A stretch of 14,615 bases of DNA from Gemmatimonadota bacterium (lineage in GTDB: Bacteria > Gemmatimonadota > Gemmatimonadetes > Longimicrobiales > Longimicrobiaceae): positions 1 to 14,615 of the forward strand of contig JAHWJV010000034.1 of NCBI GenBank assembly GCA_019348265.1. Direction: 5' to 3'. The translations under genes and the position numbers were made by a program. Positions within the stretch are counted from its first letter, which is position 1; each line of letters starts with the position of its first letter. The notes under the pieces were generated by a model. That model did no database searches. It worked only from the letters and a program-made list of their open reading frames with translations, and was not told the DNA's origin. Of the stretch, positions 6,154 through 13,226 are shown one piece after another.

Positions 6154-7419
6154 TCAAGCCACTCGCGAATCTTCCGCGGCCGCCGCCGGCCGTGACCCCG
6201 CGTGTCGCCGCCGGTACTGCTCGAGGAAGCGCGCGATGCGGCCGACCGCCTCGCGGAGGTCGTCCTCGTGCGGCAGGAAGACGATGCGGAAGTGGTTCGG
6301 CTCTGGCCAGTTGAACCCGGTGCCCTGCACCAGCATCACCCGCGTCTGTAGCAGTACCTCCAGAAAGAACTCGCGATCGTCCGCGATCGGATAGATCTCG
6401 GGGTCGAGGCGCGGGAACATGTAGAGTGCCGCCTGGGGCTTCACGCAGGTGACTCCCGGGATCGCGGTGATCAGGTCGTAGGCCAGGTCGCGCTGCCGGC
6501 GCAGGCGCCCGCCCTCGCCAGTCAGCTCGTTGATGCTCTGGTACCCGCCCAGGGCCGTTTGAACGGCCCACTGCCCCGGGACATTGGCGCAAAGCCGCAT
6601 GTTCGAGAGCATGGCGAGGCCCTCGATGTAATCGGACGCGGCCTCCTTGTCTCCCGACACCACCATCCAGCCCGCGCGGTAGCCGCAGGATCGGTAGCTC
6701 TTCGACAGGGAGTTGAAGGTGAGCGTCAGCACGTCACGAGACAGGCTGGCGATCGCCGTGTGCTTGACCTCGTCGTAGAGCACCTTGTCGTAGACCTCGT
6801 CCGCGAGGATCACGAGTCCGTGCTCCCGAGCGATCGCAACCATCTCGCGCAGCAGCTCGTCGGAGTACAGCGCCCCGGTCGGGTTGTTCGGGTTGATGAC
6901 GACGATCCCCTTCGTCGCCGGCGTGATCTTCCCCCGGATGTCGTCCAGGTTCGGCATCCAGCCATTCTCCTCGTCGCACATGTAGTGCACCGGCGTGCCA
7001 CCAGAGAGCGCTGTGGCGGCCGTCCACAGCGGGTAGTCCGGAGACGGGATCAACAGCTCGTCTCCCTGATCCAGCAGCGCGTTGGTGGCCATCGCTATCA
7101 GCTCGCTCGCGCCGTTGCCGAGATAAACATCTTCCAGCGTGACGCCCTGGATGCCCTGCTGCTGCGCGTACTGCATCACCGCCTTTCGCGCGGCGAAGAT
7201 GCCCTTGCTGTCCGAGTAGCCAGCCGAGTTCGGCAGGTTTCGGATCATGTCGCGCTGGATCGCTTCCGGCGCGTCGAAACCGAACTGGGCGAGGTTGCCG
7301 ATGTTCAGCTTGATGATCTGGTGCCCCTGCTCCTCCATCTGCCGCGCAGCATCCATGATCGGCCCACGGATGTCGTACAGAACGTTGGCGAGCTTGGTGG
7401 ACTTCTCGACCTTCTTCAA
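6154..7419 (-). CDS. alaA: Alanine (glutamate-pyruvate) aminotransferase AlaA
   Basis: This 421-residue PLP-dependent fold-type I aminotransferase closely follows the E. coli AlaA sequence as I recall it: KKVEKSTKLANVLYDIRGP at the start, then LNIGNLAQFGFDAPEAI, GYSDSKG, INPNNPTGALYS (175-186), ADEVYDKVLYD (206-216, Asp207 pairs with the PLP nitrogen), FNSLSKSYR with the Schiff-base Lys240, MRLCANVPGQWAVQTALGGY, and FNWPEPNHFRIVFLP near the C-terminus. AlaA transfers the amino group from glutamate to pyruvate to make alanine. The start is TTG at 7419: GGGAGG sits 4-5 nt upstream and the product aligns with AlaA from its first residues. The open frame runs on to 7569, but the 50 extra Cys-rich residues cover a promoter and are not coding. 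The extra C-terminal tail (about 15 residues, RRRHAGSRPAAAAEDSRVA) is Ala/Arg-rich. Confidence 0.95.
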   Translation of the reverse strand: MKKVEKSTKLANVLYDIRGPIMDAARQMEEQGHQIIKLNIGNLAQFGFDAPEAIQRDMIRNLPNSAGYSDSKGIFAARKAVMQYAQQQGIQGVTLEDVYLGNGASELIAMATNALLDQGDELLIPSPDYPLWTAATALSGGTPVHYMCDEENGWMPNLDDIRGKITPATKGIVVINPNNPTGALYSDELLREMVAIAREHGLVILADEVYDKVLYDEVKHTAIASLSRDVLTLTFNSLSKSYRSCGYRAGWMVVSGDKEAASDYIEGLAMLSNMRLCANVPGQWAVQTALGGYQSINELTGEGGRLRRQRDLAYDLITAIPGVTCVKPQAALYMFPRLDPEIYPIADDREFFLEVLLQTRVMLVQGTGFNWPEPNHFRIVFLPHEDDLREAVGRIARFLEQYRRRHAGSRPAAAAEDSRVA

Positions 7420-7545
7420 TTGCCCTCCCGTGGGCGCTGACGTGAGTTGAACCGTGATGTCCGGCGCCGAGCCCGAGCAGGTCGGATGTGAGCACCTGAT
7501 CTGCAAAAGGCTCTCCCCGCAACCATATACCAGCCCGATCCCGCA

Positions 7546-7573
7546 ATTATAAGACGCGCAGCCGGCCAATCAA
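7546..7573 (-). promoter_or_regulatory. Sigma70-type promoter for alaA
   Basis: On the minus strand, TTGATT (7568-7573) is followed after 16 nt by a perfect TATAAT (7546-7551). Transcription would begin near 7539 and leave a leader of about 120 nt before the alaA TTG at 7419. It is an AT-rich island in GC-rich intergenic DNA. The reductase gene on the other strand shows no comparably good promoter. Confidence 0.65.
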
Positions 7574-7697
7574 ATCGCTGGTCCAAACGATGCTCGACCG
7601 CGCACAGATCTGCTGGGTCAGCTCTTGCTTCTCACACGGACGTACCGGCCACCGCCGGAAAATCGGCACCTTCGCTCCCCAACAGCGCGCAGCGAAA

Positions 7698-8681
7698 ATG
7701 GAACACACCAATCTCGGCGCTACCGGTCTCACAGTCTCGCGCATCTGCCTCGGATGCATGAGCTACGGCTCGTCGCAGTGGCGGCCCTGGGTGCTCGACG
7801 AGGATGCGGCGCGCCCTTTCTTCCGCCGCGCAGTCGAGGCGGGGATCAACTTCTTCGACACGGCGGACATGTACTCGCTCGGGGTGAGCGAGGAGGTGAC
7901 CGGGCGGGCGCTGCGGGAGTATGCCGATCTGGAGGAGATCGTTCTCGCCACGAAGGTCTACAACCCGATGGGAGAGGGGCCGAACATGAGGGGCCTCTCC
8001 AGGAAGCACATCGTGCAGGGGTGCGAGGCGAGCCTGAGGCGGCTCGGGGTGGAGACCATCGATCTATACCAGATCCACCGGTTCGATGCCTCGACACCCA
8101 TCGAAGAGACGCTCGCGGCGCTCGATCACCTCGTGCATTCGGGGAAGGTGCGATACCTCGGCGCGAGTTCGGGATGGGCGTGGCAGATGGCGCGGGCGCT
8201 GAGCGTCTCGGAACGCAACGGCTGGGCGCGGTTCGTTTCGATGCAGAACCACTACAACCTGCTCTATCGGGAGGAGGAGCGGGAAATGATCCCGCTGTGC
8301 GAGGCGGAGGGGATCGCGGTGATCCCCTGGTCTCCACTGGCTAGGGGGCTCCTGGCGGGCTCGCGCAGCTCGCTCGATGACCGCGCCGCCACCACCCGCG
8401 CCGCCACCGACGAATTCGGGCACTCACTTTACGGTGGGCCGGGGGATTGGGAGATCGTGGAGGCCGTACGCGCGGTCGCGGAGGAGCGCGAAGTGACACC
8501 CGCGGAGGTGGCGCTCGCCTGGCTCCTCTCGAAGCCGGCCGTGGTTGCTCCCATCGTAGGCGCCACCAGGCTTCCGCACCTGGACACAGCCGTCCGCGCG
8601 CTGGATCTGAAGCTGACGCCGGAAGAGATCGCGAGGTTGGAGGCTCCCTATCTCCCGCACGGCGTTCGCGGGCACCAGTAG
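7698..8681 (+). CDS. Aldo/keto reductase, YajO-like
   Basis: This is a 327-residue NADPH-dependent TIM-barrel oxidoreductase of the aldo/keto reductase superfamily. All four catalytic residues are present: Asp54 and Tyr59 in NFFDTADMYS, Lys86 in LATKVYN and His127 in YQIHRFD. Long blocks match E. coli YajO as I recall it, including VSRICLGCMSYG, SKGI-type cofactor-binding spacing, RFVSMQNHYNLLYREEEREM, IPWSPLARG and VALAWLLSKPAVVAPIVGAT. YajO-like enzymes reduce aldehydes and ketones and have been linked to 1-deoxyxylulose-5-phosphate/thiamine metabolism, but substrate cannot be read from sequence. The ATG at 7698 is chosen because family members begin at MEHTNLGATGLTVSR; the upstream part of the frame to 7590 is not family-like. 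It is convergent with cphA, with only 20 nt between the stop codons. Confidence 0.93.
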   Translation: MEHTNLGATGLTVSRICLGCMSYGSSQWRPWVLDEDAARPFFRRAVEAGINFFDTADMYSLGVSEEVTGRALREYADLEEIVLATKVYNPMGEGPNMRGLSRKHIVQGCEASLRRLGVETIDLYQIHRFDASTPIEETLAALDHLVHSGKVRYLGASSGWAWQMARALSVSERNGWARFVSMQNHYNLLYREEEREMIPLCEAEGIAVIPWSPLARGLLAGSRSSLDDRAATTRAATDEFGHSLYGGPGDWEIVEAVRAVAEEREVTPAEVALAWLLSKPAVVAPIVGATRLPHLDTAVRALDLKLTPEEIARLEAPYLPHGVRGHQ

Positions 8682-8701
8682 ATGATGTCCTGAGCGGAGG
8701 C

Positions 8702-11383
8702 TTAGGCGACGACGAGTGGCTGTACCTGGTCGAGCACGGCCGCTGAATCGTCGGCCAGCACCACCACGAGATCGCCCTGCCGCATCACGTCCAGCGCTCG
8801 CTGGACGGCCTCCGGCTCCGACAGCACCACCTCCTGCCGATCGGGTGCCAATCCGCCGGCCGTGAGCCCCTCCGCGATCAGCCGGGCCACGTCACCGGGC
8901 GCGCGCCCGCGGCGATACAGCTCGTGCTCCTTGATGATCACGTAGTCGAACGAGGCAGCGGCCTCGCCCAGCTCGCGGAGGTCCTCGTCGCGGCGATCTC
9001 CCGGCATCGTGATGACGCCGATACGGCGTCCCGCTTCGAGCCGCCCCGCGAAGTCGAGGATCCCTCGCACCGCCGCCGGGTTGTGCGCGTAATCGATGAC
9101 GACGAGCCCACGGCGTGTACGGAGGACGTTCATACGGCCGGGGGTGGAGGCGCCGGACGGGAAGAAAGAGAGGAGGCCGGCGCGGATCTGAGGAGGCGTG
9201 AGCCCGCAGGCGTTCGCGGCCGCGAGGGCGGCGAGCACGTTGTGAAGCTGGAACCGCGCGGCGCCGCCGACCGTCAGCGGGACGTCGGCAACGTCCGCGA
9301 TCCAGACGCGGTCGCCGCCGTTCCGGAGCATGAAGGCTTCGCGCCCATCCTCCCGATCGACGACCGCGGCGGTCCCCCCCGAGGCGAGGTGCTCCCCGAT
9401 CACCGGATTGCGTTGCCCATCCCGGGAGATCAGCACCACCCCACCCGAGGTCCGCGTGCGCATGGCGTACGATAGCGGATCGTCCGCGTTCAGCACCGTG
9501 TGCCCACCCGGCTTTACCGCCGCCGCCACCACCGCTTTGACGTCCGCCAGCTGCTCCACGGTGTCGATTCCTCTCAGGCCCAGGTGGTCCGCGGTCACGT
9601 TGAGCACCACCCCGACGTCGCAGCTCTCGAAGCCCAATCCGGAACGCAGGATTCCTCCGCGGGCCGTCTCCAGCACCGCGACTTCGACTTCCCGATGGGA
9701 GAGGATGATGCTGGCTGCGAACGGGCCGGTGAGGTCCCCCTCCATCAGCAACGTCTCCTGCAGGTAAACCCCGTCGGTGGTGGTGAATCCGACGGTCTGC
9801 CCGGCGTTCCGAAAGAGGTGCGCCGTCAGGCGCGTGGTGGTCGTCTTCCCGTTCGTGCCGGTGATGGCGATCACCGGGATGGTCGCCGGGCTGCCGGCCG
9901 GGTACAGCATGTCCAGTATGGCGCCAGCGACGTCTCGGGACGGACCCACGTCCGGGTCCGTGTGCATCCGCAGCCCTGGGGCAGCGTTCACCTCGATGAT
10001 GACCGCGCCGTTCTCGTCGAATGGGACGGATATGTCGGGCGTGAGCACGTCGAGCCCGGCCACATCCAGCCCGGTGGCTCCCGTCGCGAGCTCGCAGAGC
10101 ACCACATTGCGCGGGTGGATCTCGTCCGTGCGATCGATGGCGCTCCCGCCGGTCGAGATGTTCGCGGTGGCGCGTAGCTGCACCCATGCGCCCGCGGGCG
10201 GCACGCTGTCGAGAGTGAAGCCTCTGCGGGCGAGGAACCGCTCGGTCTCCGCATCGAGCGGGAGTGGCGTGCGAGTGGCGGCCGGATTGTAGGGGTCCCG
10301 GCGCGGCTCGCGGTTGGTCTCCTCGGCGAGTGAGCGGATGCTCCGGGCCCCGTCGCCGACGACATGCGCGGGGATGCGCTCCGCGACCGCGACCACACGC
10401 CCGCCCACCACGACCACGCGGTGGTCGCGCCCGGCACTGAAGCGCTCGACCACCACGGCGGTGCCCTCTGCGTCGGCGAGAGGCCAGGCGTTGCGAAGCT
10501 CGGCTTCCGTATCGACCCGCCCCGAGATCCCGCGGCCTTCGTTCCCGTCCAGCGGCTTCAGGAGCACGGGAAACCCGAGATCCTCCGCGACATCCAGGGC
10601 GTCATCCAGGCTCCTGACCACCTCGCCCTTCGGCACCGGGAGCCCGACACGCTCCAGCACTCGTTTGGTCCGGTGCTTGTCCGAGGTCAGGTCCGTCGCG
10701 ATCACGCTGGTGAAGTCGGTCATCGACGCATCCAGCCAGCGCATGTTGCGGCCGATCCCGAGCTGGACGACCGGGTCGTCAGGGATGCGCCTCACCGGGA
10801 TCCCTCTGTCGCGCGCGGCCTGGATCAGCAGGCGCGCCGTCGAGCCGGGACGCGCGCGGCGGAAGCGGTCTCGCAGATCCGCGACGACGCTCTCCGCCTC
10901 CGGGTCGATGCCGTCCAGGCAGCGGCGTACGATGTCCAGCGCCTCGTACACGCTCTCGATGCCGAGATCTTCCTCCTCGTGACCGATCACGAGCAGGTCT
11001 CCCTCTTCGCCGCCGTTCGGAACTACTCGGGCGTTCGGGACGGGCGAGCCGGCCAGGGCCTGAAGCTCGACTGTGACGTGCTGGAGCAGGTGGGCCCACG
11101 AGATGCCGAGCTCCAGCGCGGGAGCGAGAGCGACGCCGTCGCAGTCGGCGCACTCGGCCGTGTTCAGTGTGGGAAGGGCGGCGAGCAGTCGGGCGGCGAA
11201 TCCACCGACATCGGCCGTCGACATTCCCTCCAGCCGGCCCTGCTCTACCTCGGCAACGACGGCGGGGGTGCGGCTCCACAGTCCGGCTCCCCGCAAAGCG
11301 CGGACGCCCCGGAGGCGAAGCTCGTCACCGAGCCGTTCCGCTGGGAGGGTGCCGGCCCCTGGTGATCCTTCTTCGGATGCCAT
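8702..11383 (-). CDS. cphA: Cyanophycin synthetase CphA
   Basis: This 893-residue cytoplasmic enzyme polymerises L-Asp and L-Arg with ATP into cyanophycin, a nitrogen and carbon reserve. The N-terminal domain (about 1-165) contains AHLLQHVTVELQALAG at 97-112. The ATP-grasp domain (about 180-495) includes SDKHRTKRVL (234-243), LLKPLDGNEGRGISG (274-288) and VIIEVNAAPGLRMHTD (461-476). The Mur-ligase-like domain (about 500-893) has the P-loop ITGTNGKTTTTRL (507-519), LETARGGILRSGLGF (571-585), LNVTADHLGL (594-603) and a C-terminal VIDYAHNPAAV. Both ligase sites appear intact, fitting the CphA1 type. The HxxEH-type motif of the N-domain reads HLLQH, with Gln in place of Glu. The ATG at 11383 is preceded by a purine-rich GAGGGGGG that overlaps the cphB stop codon; 14 nt separate the genes, so translation is probably coupled. 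Confidence 0.97.
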   Translation of the reverse strand: MASEEGSPGAGTLPAERLGDELRLRGVRALRGAGLWSRTPAVVAEVEQGRLEGMSTADVGGFAARLLAALPTLNTAECADCDGVALAPALELGISWAHLLQHVTVELQALAGSPVPNARVVPNGGEEGDLLVIGHEEEDLGIESVYEALDIVRRCLDGIDPEAESVVADLRDRFRRARPGSTARLLIQAARDRGIPVRRIPDDPVVQLGIGRNMRWLDASMTDFTSVIATDLTSDKHRTKRVLERVGLPVPKGEVVRSLDDALDVAEDLGFPVLLKPLDGNEGRGISGRVDTEAELRNAWPLADAEGTAVVVERFSAGRDHRVVVVGGRVVAVAERIPAHVVGDGARSIRSLAEETNREPRRDPYNPAATRTPLPLDAETERFLARRGFTLDSVPPAGAWVQLRATANISTGGSAIDRTDEIHPRNVVLCELATGATGLDVAGLDVLTPDISVPFDENGAVIIEVNAAPGLRMHTDPDVGPSRDVAGAILDMLYPAGSPATIPVIAITGTNGKTTTTRLTAHLFRNAGQTVGFTTTDGVYLQETLLMEGDLTGPFAASIILSHREVEVAVLETARGGILRSGLGFESCDVGVVLNVTADHLGLRGIDTVEQLADVKAVVAAAVKPGGHTVLNADDPLSYAMRTRTSGGVVLISRDGQRNPVIGEHLASGGTAAVVDREDGREAFMLRNGGDRVWIADVADVPLTVGGAARFQLHNVLAALAAANACGLTPPQIRAGLLSFFPSGASTPGRMNVLRTRRGLVVIDYAHNPAAVRGILDFAGRLEAGRRIGVITMPGDRRDEDLRELGEAAASFDYVIIKEHELYRRGRAPGDVARLIAEGLTAGGLAPDRQEVVLSEPEAVQRALDVMRQGDLVVVLADDSAAVLDQVQPLVVA

Positions 11384-11397
11384 GTCGCCGTCCCCCC

Positions 11398-12231
11398 TCA
11401 GGCGGCGGCGATCTCCGCCCCGCCGGGAAGCGTGGGCCGGAGTGTCTTCAGATCGAGCCCATAGCCGGCGGGGAGTACGTGCACCTTGGAATCGATCACC
11501 GCCAGCACGTCTCCGTCCGCAGCATCAGGAGCGCTCGTGTGTGACACGCGTCCATCGAACACCGTGACGGCCCCGGCGCCGACGACCGTGAACCCGCGCC
11601 CGGGAACCACGTCGACCGCCGTATTCTCATCGATCCCGATCCCCAGGATCTGCGGGTTGTGCGCGAAGATGGTGAGCGACCGGTTGACCCGGCCGCGCTG
11701 GTTGAAGTGCGTGTCCACGACCGCGTCGCTCCAGTAGTTCAGCCCCGGAGCGAGGTCGACGTCCTGGCGCCGCACCGTCCCATCGCTCGGGCCGCCGATG
11801 ACCATCGTGCTGCTCATTGCCGCCGCTCCCGCGCTCGTCCCCCCGACGACCAGACCATCATGGAAGAGCCGCTCCCGCACGCACTCGCCGAAGGGCGTCC
11901 CCGCCACCAGGGCGGTGAGCCGGAGCTGATCGCCGCCGGTGAAGAAGACGGCCGTGGCGCGCTCCACGGCCGCCACCAGCTCGGGGTCCGCCGCTTCCAC
12001 GCGGCTGCTGATCGGAGCGTCGATTACTTCCGCCACGCCGATCTTCTCGAAGAGCTTCCGGTAAACCCGAACCTTCTCCTCCGGGTTCTCCGACGGGGAA
12101 GAGCAGACCACGATGCGTGCCTGCTTCCCTCCAGCCATCTCCACGAAGTACGGGAGGATCTCCATCCGGTCCTCGTCCGGATCCTCCGCCCCGCCGATCA
12201 CGAGCAGCCGCGCGCTCTTTTGCTTTGCCAT
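11398..12231 (-). CDS. cphB: Cyanophycinase CphB
   Basis: This is a 277-residue serine peptidase of family S51 that cleaves cyanophycin to beta-Asp-Arg dipeptides. From the ATG at 12231 it has LLVIGGAEDPDEDRMEIL (9-26), VVCSSPSENPEE (41-52), FFTGGDQLRLT (96-106), the nucleophile block GGTSAGAAAMSS (130-141) with Ser133, DTHFNQRGRVNRSL (173-186) and GIGIDENTAVDV (197-208). No signal peptide is seen, fitting the intracellular form that mobilises the cell's own reserve rather than the secreted type. A TTG two codons upstream (12237) is an alternative start, but ATG is preferred; the ribosome binding site is weak in either case. It is the first gene of a two-gene operon with cphA. Divergent from it, after 358 nt, is the DUF2243 gene. 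Confidence 0.96.
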   Translation of the reverse strand: MAKQKSARLLVIGGAEDPDEDRMEILPYFVEMAGGKQARIVVCSSPSENPEEKVRVYRKLFEKIGVAEVIDAPISSRVEAADPELVAAVERATAVFFTGGDQLRLTALVAGTPFGECVRERLFHDGLVVGGTSAGAAAMSSTMVIGGPSDGTVRRQDVDLAPGLNYWSDAVVDTHFNQRGRVNRSLTIFAHNPQILGIGIDENTAVDVVPGRGFTVVGAGAVTVFDGRVSHTSAPDAADGDVLAVIDSKVHVLPAGYGLDLKTLRPTLPGGAEIAAA

Positions 12232-12589
12232 TATCAACCCGTGTGTGCCTGTGACGACCGGTTCCGATACTCCTGGCTAGTGCAACCCCTGGACCCCGCG
12301 ACGGCGAGGTGCGGTTGGCCTAACGACTTATGGGACACAGATCCGTACGTTCTGGCGATCTGCCTCCACCGCCGACGTGTTGGCGCTAGGCGCTCGCCGC
12401 CTCCAGCGCAGCCGATTCGCGTTCGGCGGAGGCCGAGCCGACCTTGCGGCCCACTCCCCGGCCCCGGTGTCCGTTCAGCAGCGATCGGCGACGCTCGTGC
12501 TGAGCTGGAGGGTGCGCGAGTTGCGTGCTGCGCGTCGCGCCGACGCCCGGGTGTGTGCCGGCGGGTCGAACAACAGGAGGAACGCAGCC
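12232..12589. other. Divergent intergenic region between cphB and the DUF2243 gene
   Basis: This stretch must carry the promoters of the cph operon (leftward) and of the DUF2243 gene (rightward), but no convincing -35/-10 pair was found for either. Open frames crossing it are Arg/Ala/Ser-rich and lack domain patterning. A GCCTAAC heptamer near 12319 was examined as an integron recombination-site half and not supported. A good AGGAGG at 12575-12580 belongs to the next gene. Confidence 0.5.
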
Positions 12590-13078
12590 GTGAGCAACGC
12601 CGCCCGTTCGTCACGCGCCGAAGGAACCAGCCGAGCCCCTGGACTGGTGCTCGGCCTCGGCCTCGGTGGCTTCGCCGACGGCATCTTCCTCCACCAGATC
12701 CTGCAGTGGCACAACATGGGATCCGCCCGACTCCCGCCGGTCACCATGGACGCCATGAAGCAGAACATGATGTGGGACGGCTTCTTTCACCTCGGCGTCT
12801 GGGCGCTCACGCTGGCTGGGGCATACCTGCTGCTGCGCGACGCGCGGAGGGGCGCGCAGCTTCCCGGGTTCAGGGCCTTCTCCGGGCAGCTGCTGCTCGG
12901 GTGGGGCGTCTTCAACCTGGTGGAGGGGATCGTCGACCACATGCTACTCGACCTGCACCACGTGCGCGACATGCCGGTCCACGTCCCGCTCTACGACTGG
13001 CTGTTTCTGGCAATCGGTGGGGCTGGGCTGATCGCGGTCGGGTGGGCGCTCTCCCGAGCGCCCTCGCGAGCCGCGTAG
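12590..13078 (+). CDS. DUF2243 integral membrane protein
   Basis: This is a 162-residue protein with four predicted transmembrane helices at about 17-38, 65-82, 98-120 and 133-154. The first helix carries GGFADGIFLHQILQWHNM (26-43), the hallmark DGI.LHQILQWH pattern of DUF2243. Further conserved-looking histidines are FFHLG (65-69), DHMLLDLHH (116-124) and HVPLYDW (131-137); such intramembrane His clusters could bind a metal or haem, but no function is established. The GTG at 12590 is chosen because a perfect AGGAGG lies 9 nt upstream and the sequence before it is not membrane-like. The larger frame opening at 12377 is therefore over-extended. The gene is divergent from cphB; a link with cyanophycin is not implied. 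Transcription probably ends at the hairpin at 13124-13158. Confidence 0.87.
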   Translation: MSNAARSSRAEGTSRAPGLVLGLGLGGFADGIFLHQILQWHNMGSARLPPVTMDAMKQNMMWDGFFHLGVWALTLAGAYLLLRDARRGAQLPGFRAFSGQLLLGWGVFNLVEGIVDHMLLDLHHVRDMPVHVPLYDWLFLAIGGAGLIAVGWALSRAPSRAA

Positions 13079-13123
13079 CGGGGCCCGAGCGGTGGCGGAT
13101 GCACCTGCCCCCGGTGCAAACGA

Positions 13124-13158
13124 CGAGGCCGCGTCCAGACTGGCTGGACGCGGCCTCG
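13124..13158. terminator. Strong bidirectional terminator-like hairpin
   Basis: A perfect 15-bp GC-rich inverted repeat, CGAGGCCGCGTCCAG (13124-13138) and CTGGACGCGGCCTCG (13144-13158), encloses a 5-nt loop ACTGG. It lies 45 nt after the DUF2243 stop and about 70 nt after the stop of the convergent Gfo/Idh/MocA gene, an ideal place to end both transcripts. T-tracts are short (CTGCTGTTA on one side, TCGTCGTTTGC on the other), as is common in GC-rich genomes. Confidence 0.75.
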
Positions 13159-13226
13159 CTGCTGTTACGTCGGAGTCGGACCGCCCGTCGCGGCGGGATC
13201 CTCCGGACGCGCCGTCACGGCTGCTC

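Noticed and set aside
10364..11365. 333-codon plus-strand open frame antisense to cphA
   Set aside because: It overlaps an unmistakable cyanophycin synthetase on the other strand. The translation is His/Arg/Asp-rich without domain patterning, typical of the mirror frame of GC-rich genes.
12319..12325. GCCTAAC heptamer as a possible integron attC core
   Set aside because: No matching GTTRRRY partner with the expected internal dyad was found downstream, and no integrase or cassette structure is present.
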